Below the pieces are notes generated by a model, which did no database searches, had not been told where the DNA came from, and was given only the letters and a program-made list of their open reading frames with translations. Shown piece by piece: positions 55,201 to 64,000 of a stretch of DNA of 64,000 nt. The DNA comes from Durusdinium trenchii (Eukaryota > Sar > Dinophyceae > Suessiales > Symbiodiniaceae): positions 415,082-479,081 of the forward strand of contig CAXAMN010023695.1 of the NCBI GenBank assembly GCA_963970005.1, written 5' to 3'. The first letter of the stretch is position 1, and each line of letters opens with the position of its first letter. The position numbers and the translations under genes were made by a program.

Positions 55201-56375
55201 GTCCTGTGTTGACCTTTCGGGGGGCCACCAAGCAGCGTGCCCCCACTCAGGGCTGTTTCGAAGCCGAGGATGTTGAACGCGCAGCAGCCCGCGTGTAACG
55301 CGTGTGCTGTGAGACACGGGCGCAATCACCACCCATACACGCCTGTCCGAAGCGCACCCACTTTCACCCCGAGGCAATTGGAAGGGTAGTGGGCCAATAT
55401 TTTTTGCAAAAACCTATTTTGCTAACATCATGGACAGGCCAGGAAATTCGTTGAACCCGGGGCCATTCGTAGACGTTTCGTGGAATGGTGGCCAGTAGGA
55501 ACAATGACTGCAACACAAACCCACAAACCTTTGCAGAACTTTGTGGGAGGTATTTTTGATGCACTAACTTCGTATAAACCATTTTTGTAGACCACATTTG
55601 TCCATACAACTCCCATTTAGCCTTCGTTCACCCGAGCAGACACTTGCCTGAGGGAAGTCATTGCAAAATAGGTCCTCCACATTGGAGCGTAGCTCGCCGT
55701 CGGCACCACTCTCGCCTCCGCACCCATCAGCGCCGGCCAAGTATGCCAGTGCCGGCCAAACATGTCAAGGCCACCATTACCGTTTGTTTGCAGGCAAACC
55801 AAAAAGCGGACACTTAGCTTGAACTCACCCTGCTCTTGGCCATGAATGCGAAAAGATGATTCATTCACGGGCCCTGCAGGGCTTTGCAATGCCTTTGCCA
55901 GACCTTGCCTGAAGACCCAAGTGTTCCTCCTATGCGCCTGGCCGCTGGTGCGACCGGCCGGCAGCCACGGGGCAAGGAGTTGACGCCTTTCGTCTTGGAA
56001 TTTCGTTCGGTCATCGTCTTCGGTGCTTGGTCGGCCGTCGGCCCCGCTTCGATCAAGACCATCCCTCCCATCCACACCCTGCCCATTGGCACCCGGATCC
56101 TGCGTGCTCCCCCCAGGGCAGGGACGTCTGGAAGCACTTGACATCCAAGAAGCACTTCTTTCTGTTCTTTCCTTCGATACCGTCCTTTTTGTGCCACTAA
56201 AATATAGCACGCGCACCTATGAGAGAAACATTTGCTTGTGCCAATCTTCTATTCAAAGGGTATGGCAATTTGCCGCCGGGAGGGTTTCTAAAAAAGAGGG
56301 TCAGGTAGAAACAATTCCGGGCACAACGTTGGTGAAAACCGAAAGAGGCCAAACCCCGAGCCACCTCAAATAGAA
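52216..56375. other. Non-coding stretch, no gene recognised
   Basis: Long frames exist (for example plus strand 53528-54406) but look like composition effects: Ser/Leu/Pro-rich with no domain and overlapped by equally long frames on the other strand. No RNA gene or element end is visible. Confidence 0.45.
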
Positions 56376-56575
56376 GATGCAAAAAAGGCAAATAAGAGGA
56401 AGAGAAGGGAAGGCAAAGGAGAAAGGGGAGGGAAAGGGGGAAAGAGGAAGGCAGGGGCAAAGAGACAGAAAGGAAGAGAGAATTTGAGAAAGGAAGGGGG
56501 AAGGAGGTAAACGAAAGGAAGGCAAAGGTAAAGGGAAGGAAGGAAAGGCAAAAACAGAAGGAAGGCATCAGAGCG
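56376..56575. repeat. Homopurine tract
   Basis: About 200 bases almost entirely A and G on the plus strand (AAGGGAAGG, GAGGGAAAGGGGG-type runs), with a few C and T. It resembles an expanded GGAA/GAAAG microsatellite and can form triplex DNA. Confidence 0.9.
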
Positions 56576-57198
56576 GCTAGGGAGTTTTCCCAGCTGCCAG
56601 AGCAATACTTGAGCATCCACGGTAAATGACCGCAGGTGTATTTATGTTGCCTTTTTTCCGCGAAGGAGGGAAAGAGAGCGATAAATAGTGAGAGAGCAAG
56701 GGAAAAAGAGCGGGCGGTTCAAGCGTATTTTGTCAAAAATATACGGTCTTGGAAATTTCGAAACCCTGTTGGTGAGCGAGCGCGTTTATCAACCCGTTAT
56801 GTGGCCTATTTCTTCTATTTGTTCCGGAAGCCTGCGGGAAGAATATGCAGCCCTTTTCGTGAAAATCTTCTATAATGGTTTCATGCTTTGCCAGCGCGTG
56901 AAGTTGCCCAAAATAGGAAAGCGGAGGTGGGAAAGTGGTTGCTTCGTGCTCAGAGCTTGGCAGGGGAAGAGCGCAAACGCAAGGATCATTTTCCAAATCC
57001 TGAAAAAGAAGAAACTGGCTCTTTGCCGAGATTTTTGCGAGCGGTGGCAGTTTGGATTTGACATTCGTAGACAACTTTTGCAAAGGACTGGATCTTATGG
57101 GCCTAATCCCCAGTAACCCTTTGTTCCCGGACAAACCAGCCACTGCCACATTGACCCTGACCAGGTGCGAGACACTAGCAGTGCCACCAGACTGGGGG

Positions 57199-57242
57199 CG
57201 ATGATGATGATGATGATGATGATGATGATCGTGATGATGACG
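57199..57242. repeat. GAT microsatellite
   Basis: About eleven ATG/GAT units with one interruption (GATCGTGATGATGA). Confidence 0.9.
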
Positions 57243-57606
57243 GTGACAACCTCAACACCAACACCACCCGCACAGGCGAACGGCGTATCGAAGTGATCGC
57301 CCACTGTGGAACGGATCGCAGTTAGCAATCGACACCACCTTGGTGTCCCCGCACACAGCTTCAGCACAACCCCGTCGCCACCAACGCAGAACCCCGCAGC
57401 CGCGCCAGACGGGCTAAGTGCACTGAATTGGAAGGCGGTGGAAGAGCCCGCCCTGTGGTTGTTGGCCTGGAAACTGCGTGCGTTTGCACTTAGGGCTGTA
57501 GACAAACAGGTGAAGGTTGGAAACTCTACAGGTAACAGTTTCACAGTCACACTTGATTTTCACTCTTTTTAGGAACGCAGTAACTCCAGACGTGTTACTC
57601 TGCAGC

Positions 57607-57684
57607 TTTTCAGGTTCCCAGTTCAAAAGTGAGCCGAATACCACCCCGTGTTGTAACGCCGCGCGCATGGTAGCGCGGAGCTCT
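57607..57684. repeat. Dispersed repeat, copy 1
   Basis: TTTCAGGTTCCCAGTTCAAA followed by GTGAGCC...ACCACCC...CGCGCGC matches copy 2 at 58574-58652 with several substitutions, in the same orientation about 970 bases apart. Confidence 0.8.
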
Positions 57685-57949
57685 TGAACACAAGGGCCTG
57701 CAACAACGGTGGAGTGCCAAGGTCGACCTTGGCCACCCCCGGCACCACCTGCCAAGGCGGAGGCGACAAGAGCAGCAAGAGCAAAACCAGCAAGCATCCT
57801 TCCGAAAGGAGGCTTCCCAGGATCAACCCTTCCAAAGGATTGACCGCAACCACCTGAAACGAAAAGGAAACGGCAGCAAGCGTCGCCGACGCCCAGTTGA
57901 CCCCCGAACTGGTCGCTAGAAGCGGGCCAAAAAGCGTTCTGAGCAAGGA

Positions 57950-58228
57950 GTGCGTAAGCGAGAGCTAAAGAAAGAGCTGCGCAAGCGCATTGTTGGCCCA
58001 CGGGACGAAGCAAGCAACCAACAAGCAAGGCAAAGTTTTTCGAAGGACGAGCCCCCCCCAGACGGTCTGGTGCACAAGGACGCCAACTTTGAAGATCATC
58101 CCGCACACCACACCAAATCCCCAAATGAAACCTCGGACTCGGAAGCCTCCGGTTCAGAAACTGTGGAGAGTTCCTCGTCCATCTCTGTGATTCCTCCGGC
58201 CTCGCGCCGTGGAGAGCGAAAGGCTTGA
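57950..58228 (+). CDS. Small charged reading frame, unrecognised
   Basis: A 92-codon frame with basic start (RELKKELRKRIV) and Ser/Glu-rich end (SDSEASGSETVESSSSISVI, PPASRRGERKA). It lies between the two repeat copies and just before a coiled-coil frame. It could be a disordered host or element protein; no family is recognised and it may be chance. Confidence 0.25.
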   Translation: MRKRELKKELRKRIVGPRDEASNQQARQSFSKDEPPPDGLVHKDANFEDHPAHHTKSPNETSDSEASGSETVESSSSISVIPPASRRGERKA

Positions 58229-58282
58229 GCCAAGTGCCTTGCCAGCAAAACTAGTGTTGTTTGTTGACGTGTTGTAGAAGCA

Positions 58283-58534
58283 ATGTCACAAGAACAACAT
58301 GAACAACAGTTACAAAGGTTAACCGACCAAGTCCAGACGTTGACAGCCGAACTAGCCACCCAAAGGTTAGATTCAGATGCTGCTAAAAATGCGTTGGAGC
58401 AACAAACCCAGACACTGTGGAAACTCAATTTCGCCACTGCCGCTGACGCATTGCGAGTGTGTATCCTTCACTCATTGGCCGGTCAACCTGCAAAACCGTT
58501 GACAACACTTTCCTCAGGCACCGCCTTGGAGTGA
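58283..58534 (+). CDS. Short coiled-coil protein or exon
   Basis: From the ATG at 58283, 83 codons begin with a heptad-patterned helix (QLQRLTDQVQTLTAELATQR, then AKNALEQQTQTLWKL) and end at a TGA (58532-58534). The start is like N-termini of Gag proteins and of many cytoskeletal coiled coils. The helix part looks coded; the tail after FATAADALRVC may be read-through of an intron. It lies between two copies of a dispersed repeat, so it may be part of a small element. Confidence 0.4.
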   Translation: MSQEQHEQQLQRLTDQVQTLTAELATQRLDSDAAKNALEQQTQTLWKLNFATAADALRVCILHSLAGQPAKPLTTLSSGTALE

Positions 58535-58573
58535 TGGTGTGCGATCACATGCGCAATGGACTCAGGCGCAGGC

Positions 58574-58652
58574 CTTTCAGGTTCCCAGTTAAAAAGTGAG
58601 CCCAAGACCACCCTGTGCCGCAACCCCGCGCGCAGAAACCGGCGATGGAGCT
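58574..58652. repeat. Dispersed repeat, copy 2
   Basis: CTTTCAGGTTCCCAGTTAAA, then GTGAGCCCAAGACCACCCTG and CGCAACCCCGCGCGC, aligned to copy 1 over about 78 bases. Confidence 0.8.
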
Positions 58653-58655
58653 GGG

Positions 58656-61531
58656 AAGCTGCTGCATTCATTGAGTCACTTGCCCGGCACGAAACCTTAG
58701 CCTAAGCGCTACCAGCCATCCTTCCCTCTGCCGCTCACCGTGCTTGGATTTCCCAGTGGGCGGCCCACCTTTCCATGGCTGCGATACGAGCGTGCTTCCA
58801 CCAACCCAGAACATCACCTTGTGAAACCTGGACCCCCTTCTACCAGCCTCCTTTCCTCCCCACCCCGGCCACCAGTACCCTTGGGCTGTGCACCATTGGA
58901 AACAAGTCAGTATAAAAACCGTCTTGCCTTGAGCGCAACTGGAAGCTGGCAGTGTAAAAAACAACTCCAACTCAGACTGCTTGCAAAGAAAAAGGTGCGA
59001 GGAACAAATTATGGTACGAGCGCCCCCCTGTCAAAACACGTTAGATGAGGTTAGTACAGTTTGGTTGAAAGACTCACCCTGAGGCAAAATTTCTTTGATG
59101 GCGAAGGCAGGGAAACCAAGAAGGTAAGACCAATTGATGATTTGTCCGGGTCGTTGGTTTCCTTGACAATCAGTTGGGAGAAAAAAACATTTTGCCCCAT
59201 GAGGGTTGACAGGGCACATGCTCGTTGTAGACCATGCCCGATTTTTTGCTACGTGACTACTGTAGACCTTGTGTAGTGGAGCTTGAAAAATTGTGGCTCG
59301 GAAAATTTTGAGCGATATGACGAAAAACAATTGATTGGAATACGAACAGAAAAACAATTGATTGGAATATGAACAGAAGTGCATATCGCGAAACATGGGA
59401 ATGCTTATATAAATTTTGTGAAGTTAGATTTTCGGAATGAAGCCTGCTCAAGGAGGCATAGCTAGTGGTTGTGATTCACCAATGCGCGGAGTACGGGTGA
59501 ACGAGTGGATTCATCGGAGATGACCTAGGTTTTCGTTTTAAACTGCGGCGAGGGTTCACCCAATCTTACACTCATGTAGTTGAATGTTCCCTCCTCGCAA
59601 CCATTTGCAACCATGTGAGGAGAGTTTTTGCACAGTTTTTCTCACTTTTTGCTTTGAACTCGAAATGGGCTGGGTGGGCCATGTCCAGACCGCTGGTTTC
59701 CAAGGGCGCAAGGAAAGCCGGGAGACCGGCGGGTTCCAAGATCTCATTCCATTGGGGTGGGGCCCGATGCGGCAAAAAGGCGGACCAATCACACAGCATG
59801 GATAGCAAAGAGCCCGTGCTGTGGCCTGAGCAAGAAGGCGGAGGAAGGTGTCCATTTCGGTACTGAAACGCATGGCACGGACGACTAGGCGGCACCGATC
59901 TGAGCAGTGGAGCATCTCAAGCCTTCCAGACCTTGGTCCTCCCTCTTGTGGCCAGGGCATCGGTCATGGGTTTTTCGAGAACATCGTACCGCCATTTGGC
60001 TGCTAGGGTGAGCCCTATTTTGGCTTCATTGGACGGTTTACTTTGTTGACTTCATTGTGGCTGCGGCTCCCGAAGGAGGGAAGCACCTTGAACTGATGCA
60101 TTATGAACTTTGAACCAGTCGCCAGAGCTTTGGCGGTTATGAATGACCTCGGTGAATATCATTTGGGGTTAGTGAGACTGGCCAAAATTGAGGCCCGAAA
60201 AAAAAAGTTTTCGGAACAAATCCATCCCCTGGTAACCAGAGGCAGGTTGAAAGGCCGCCTTCAACTCGCGGAGTTTCAGGCGCTTGGCAAACCAGCCATG
60301 CAGCACCCCTGAAAGTGTTTTGGCCGAAGTCTTGGGTAATAAGCAGTTAGATCCCACGATTTGGAGTCTACAATGCAACCGCCCAAGGGTCCCTGCAAGT
60401 AATTGACGGTATCCAGGAGGTTGGTATGCAGCAGGACGTAACACGGTTCGCTGGCACTTAGCAGATCATGTCGATGATGCTGTTTTCATGGAAATTTTAT
60501 TAATTTGTGAATCCGAACGAGCGCACCAATGGAGAGGCCACTCCTTTCATTGTAGGTGCCCCATCGGCAGGCCGCATCGAAACTTGAACCTGGCAAGACG
60601 TGCCAAGAGGAAGGGGCCATGTTCGAATTGGATGTAAGACCACCAGAGGGCAAATCATGTCAGTCGACTCGGCATTAGGGCATGGATGCGACCGACCAAT
60701 TTGGGCCCAAGTTTCATTTGTGGAAAACGGTCGCGCGTTTCGCTTGTCATAACATGTCTATCTCACATATGTTTTTCCACCAGTGTTGACCCAAGCAGAA
60801 AACTGCATTCAACAACGATTTGTGCTGTGCCGTTTGGGATGGGAGGGGCGTTGCTACTTGAAAACTGTAACCTAACTCACCATCCCCGGACTTTAACATG
60901 TGCTGCAGGCAGTTGATGTGGCTCGATGGGCTTACATGGCATGGCGTAGGTCAAAACAAATCGAGCACCAACAGTTGTCACCTATGCAAGTGTGAATGTC
61001 AAAGGCATTGACTATGACAAGACGATTGCCGGATGCGATGGCGATGTAGTTCTTGCGTGCCCCTTTTCGACTCAATTGCACCACAGTTGTGTGTGGGGAC
61101 CAGGGGTTTTCAAAATCCATCAACGTTGCTTGCCCGTGCGGATTAGACGGAGGCAATGGCGGATGACGAAGAGAGGTCCTTGTGTTTTCCTTTTCATGCT
61201 TTTCGGACGGCCGTCCTGTAAGACACAATGGCTGTGCGTTGGACATTTCTGCTGAGGCAGCGATGGTGGTTGTCCGTCATGCAACAGGCGGTAGCTTGCT
61301 TCTCAGACCTGCAAAAAGTTGATTTTTGTGTCCGAATTCGATCCGGGCACCCAGGCCAGCCAAGGGTATTCTGAGGATGAAAGCTCAGCAGTGCTTCAAC
61401 GGGGTAGGCGGGTGAATGGTTGACATTTTTCTCCAGTGGAAAAAACACTTAATGACATACCACTGCTTGTCGTAGTTTGTGCACTTCCTTAGAATCCCTT
61501 TGCTCAATGTTGTGTGCCATCCTGGTCCAGG
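58656..61531. other. Non-coding stretch, no gene recognised
   Basis: Frames are short and without domains. The only clear structure is the 27-base tandem duplication at 59322-59375. Confidence 0.5.
59322..59375. repeat. 27-base tandem duplication
   Basis: Two adjacent copies of GAAAAACAATTGATTGGAAT plus AYGAACA, differing at one base (ACGAACA/ATGAACA). Confidence 0.95.
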
Positions 61532-64000
61532 ATGGCTGCTCGCAGGCGTCAGGGGGATGGTGAGAGCTATGGCATGTCAACTCCCAGTCGCGGCATGTCA
61601 CCATCCAGCCCGTCGCTGCGCAGCATGAAGCAATTATGCGACGCCTTGCAAACTGAAAGAGATCAATTGCAACAGAGTGTGGTGGATCTCGAGACCAAAC
61701 TCACTGACCTGGAAGGGAGCCGCTTTGAACCTCCAGAACTTGAAGAACTGCAAATATACTGCAGCACTTTGGAGTCTCAAAAACGCACCTTGGAACAGGA
61801 ACTGGCAAAGTCCCGTTCAGAAACAGCACCACTTGAAGGAACTGAACAATCAGTTGATTCCATCGAGGGCCTGACCGCAGAGAATGCAAGGCTGCAAGGG
61901 GACTTGTCTGAAGAAAGGCGTGGACATTTGAGGACACAGGAAGAGCTGCAAGTGGGCCAAGATCGAATCAAAGAATTGGAGGAACAGCNNNNNNNNNNGA
62001 GGACTTGTCCAAAGAAAGGCATGGTCATTCGAGGGCTCAGGCAGAACTGCAAGTGGGCCAAGATCGAATCAAAGAATTGGAGGAACAGCTGAGCCTTCTG
62101 CAAAGAGACTACGATGAAAGGTTCCAGACCTTTGATTCTCAGAAGGTGCGGAAGTGTTCAAGTTTAATGCTCTAAGTCTCATTCGCATGTGCGATGCATG
62201 TGATTGAGTGTTCATGTTTTGAAGCACAGGGGCGCTTTACGACCAAACTGTGGCTGACACATGCAATGTACGAGACCATAAGTGCAACTGACTTACCAAT
62301 CAAGAAGTGCAATTCTGTCAGGAACCATTTATATAAACACATCAACGCTCTGTTTGCGTTTAGTAGCTTACTGGAGACAGGTGCAACAGCCAACAGTCAC
62401 CTTGTGGACCTCTCTTCCTTTGTGTGTAGCTTCCATGATCGAAACTTGCAGGTTGTTGCTCATGACTCGTGACCTTATCAGGTGGAAGCTTTGGCCGGTC
62501 CAGCAGTATCCATGGAGCAGCAGCAAAAGATGATTGACTTGGAGGTGGAAAACTCACGGCTGCAAGAGGACTTGTCCAAAGAAAGGCATGGTCATTCGAT
62601 CGCTCAGGCAGAGCTGCAGGCCGGCACTGACCAATCACAAGGTGACCAAAGGGGTCGATTAAGACTGCCCCATGTGTGTTCAGGTTATTGAGCAAATGCA
62701 TGCTAGAAAATCTAGAAAGCATGTCATGAGTTTAGTTTTTGGAGGCTTTGAACTTTGAACGTTTCGGCCCTTCGGTTTGACCACACTTTGAGAGGCTCGA
62801 ATCGAGCAGTTGATGTTGGAGATGCTGCAACTGTTTCTTGGCAAAACAGATGTTCAGATGTTCATTGATGCTGGTGATGGCACCCGACACCTGTGGCCTT
62901 TCTCGAAGAACCGCTTGAATGGCCGAGGCGCCAGGTTCGAAGCTCAGTGCGTGTCGGGCCGCTCGGGCCTTGGGGACGTGACCACATTTGACTGAGGAGC
63001 GTGTGGCGGAGCAGTTGGTCGACAGGGCCATGGAGGATGCCAAGGAGCCAAGTTGGGCCAATTGCAGAGTTCAACGAAACCAGAAGAACAAAAGCGGAAA
63101 TGGTGAGTGTCTTTTGGACACCGTTGCTGTGCTGTTTCATTCCTGAGACGTCATCCATTCATGTGGCTGGAAGCAGCATGTGTCCAAACTCCGCTTGTTG
63201 CAGGATGAGCTCAAACACCAGGCGAATAGAGTTGATCTTTCTGCGGCTGTGGGCTAGAGGGCCACACTTGGTTGTTTTGGCTGGCACAAGAATCAAGTGA
63301 CGGAAAAGGCTAGCTGAGAGTCTCGGCCAAACGGACACTTCACCAAAATCGGATCGGTGCCCTCCTCCTGCTGAGTTCTTCTTTGCGTTAGCGAGGCCAT
63401 CCAGATGAATGGCAGCCCAAAGGCGCATGACTGGAGATGGCTTGAAGAACCCTTTTAGTTGCATTTGCACTAGCAAGGACGCTACTAGGGGCTCCAGGCC
63501 TTACTGCTAGGAGCAAGGACGCTACTGGGGGCTCCTGGCATCGCTACTAGGAGCAAGGACGCTACCAGGTACATTTGCAGTGGTTTTCAACACTCGTGTT
63601 GCAGAAGCTTGGTGAGCACAGAGTCGGTGAAGCACAGGTTGGCTGTCTGTCGGACGTGCCGCATCTTGGCATGGCAAGACGCATCCCCTTTTGATTTATT
63701 TTGCAGGTGCAAGGCCCAAGAATCAATGATAATCAATGCAAGAGTTCACGCGCGTGATCCTTTGAGCTTGAGGGTTGTGAACTTTGTGGGTAAGCTTCCA
63801 GCACGGCTCAATGATTTGAACAACTCAGAGAACTGGAAGGTTTTCATGTGGACTTGACACAACACACAGGAAAGCTTCGAGTTGCACAAGCTCTCCGAGC
63901 AAAGCCAAGCCAGAGCTTGCAGAGTTTCTTTTCTGACGTTCTTTATCTTTTTTGCAGGCTTGGAGGCGTGTGGTCGTGATGCAGCGTTCCTCTTGTGCAG
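61532..64000 (+). CDS. Coiled-coil protein gene, 5' part, runs off the right edge
   Basis: The ATG at 61532 (MAARRRQGDGESYG) directly follows TGGTCCAGG, a possible spliced-leader acceptor. After a Ser/Pro-rich start the protein is a long coiled coil: MKQLCDALQTERDQLQQSVV, DLETKLTDLEGS, LESQKRTLEQELAKSRSE. Then come near-identical units GDLSEERRGHLRTQEELQVG and EDLSKERHGHSRAQAELQVG, both ending QDRIKELEEQ, on either side of a 10-N gap at 61989-61998. Exon 1 ends at 62145 (CAGAAG|GTGCGG); exon 2 is 62482-62641 (ATCAG|GTGGAA) with a third unit, EDLSKERHGHSIAQAELQAG, ending before GTGACC. Further candidate exons follow TGCAG acceptors at 63204, 63605, 63707 and 63958. It is probably a structural or scaffold protein; no enzyme domain is seen. 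The 3' end is outside the window. Confidence 0.65.
61989..61998. other. Gap of 10 N inside exon 1
   Basis: Ten undetermined bases fall between two copies of a roughly 90-base coding repeat, so the number of copies may be wrong. Confidence 0.99.
63466..63568. repeat. CTAGTAGC-family repeat cluster
   Basis: Three units of AGCAAGGACGCTACTAGGGG type followed by CTCCAGGCC or CTCCTGGCATCG, the reverse-strand form of the repeat seen at 13.6 and 17.7 kb. It lies within an intron of the coiled-coil gene. Confidence 0.85.

Noticed and set aside
57414..58124. 236-codon minus-strand frame with alanine-rich hydrophobic stretches
   Set aside because: Overlaps the dispersed repeat and GC-rich sequence, lacks a domain and conflicts with the plus-strand frames there.
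58222..58235. Reverse-strand CTTGGCTCAAG
   Set aside because: A partial match at a coding end with no LTR-like context; treated as chance.
1..64000. Search for tRNA, rRNA, spliced-leader RNA genes and CRISPR arrays
   Set aside because: No cloverleaf, rRNA core or regularly spaced identical repeat array was recognised by eye; the CTAGTAGC clusters have irregular spacing and variable units.

Overview
The window looks like nuclear DNA of a dinoflagellate, most likely a member of the Symbiodiniaceae. It carries a gene for peridinin-chlorophyll a-binding protein, a light-harvesting protein known only from dinoflagellates. Copies of a motif matching the 3' end of the dinoflagellate spliced leader (TTTGGCTCAAG) recur in it. 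Coding density is low, introns have AG|G-type borders with a GC donor in one case, and degenerate retroelements and short dispersed repeats fill much of the rest. There is no bacterial-style operon organisation.

Layout. 1-3.6 kb: no recognisable gene, microsatellites. 3.6-6.0 kb: an AT-rich island with three broken virus-like coding pieces in a row (lipase-like, GIY-YIG nuclease, capsid-like), followed by hairpins. 6.0-10.4 kb: nothing identified. 10.4-12.9 kb (minus): a damaged multi-domain gene with PARP catalytic, methyltransferase-like and ankyrin parts. 12.9-18.1 kb: non-coding, with clusters of a CTAGTAGC repeat. 18.1-19.4 kb (minus): the two-exon peridinin-chlorophyll protein gene. 20.6-28.45 kb (plus): a complete Ty1/copia-type LTR retrotransposon with almost identical LTRs, a 6-bp target duplication, PBS, PPT and broken gag/pol frames. 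30.0-31.0 kb (minus): a WD40-like protein gene. 34.5-38 kb (minus): gag and 5' region of a second LTR element. 39.2-39.6 kb: a 400-base assembly gap. 40.2-41.9 kb (plus): the end of an integrase/pol polyprotein. 42.1-48.5 kb (plus): a frameshift-scarred coding chain with an alpha/beta-hydrolase-like part, an unrecognised 500-residue part and two copies of a BspA-type leucine-rich repeat module. 49.9-50.8 kb: another element fragment followed by an LTR-like segment. 52 kb: a degenerate tandem repeat. 56.4 kb: a homopurine tract. 57.2-59.4 kb: small repeats and a short coiled-coil reading frame. 61.5 kb to the right edge (plus): the start of an intron-containing coiled-coil protein gene.

Only three loci look like host genes that may be functional: the peridinin-chlorophyll protein, the WD40-like protein and the right-edge coiled-coil gene. 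Most other coding signal belongs to mobile or virus-derived DNA in several stages of decay. The most notable signals are the spliced-leader-like motif inside LTRs of several unrelated-looking elements, the virus-like island, the methyltransferase-like domain inside the copia polyprotein, and an intron in the peridinin protein gene that looks like a recent insertion. All family assignments were made by eye from translated motifs; no database search was run.
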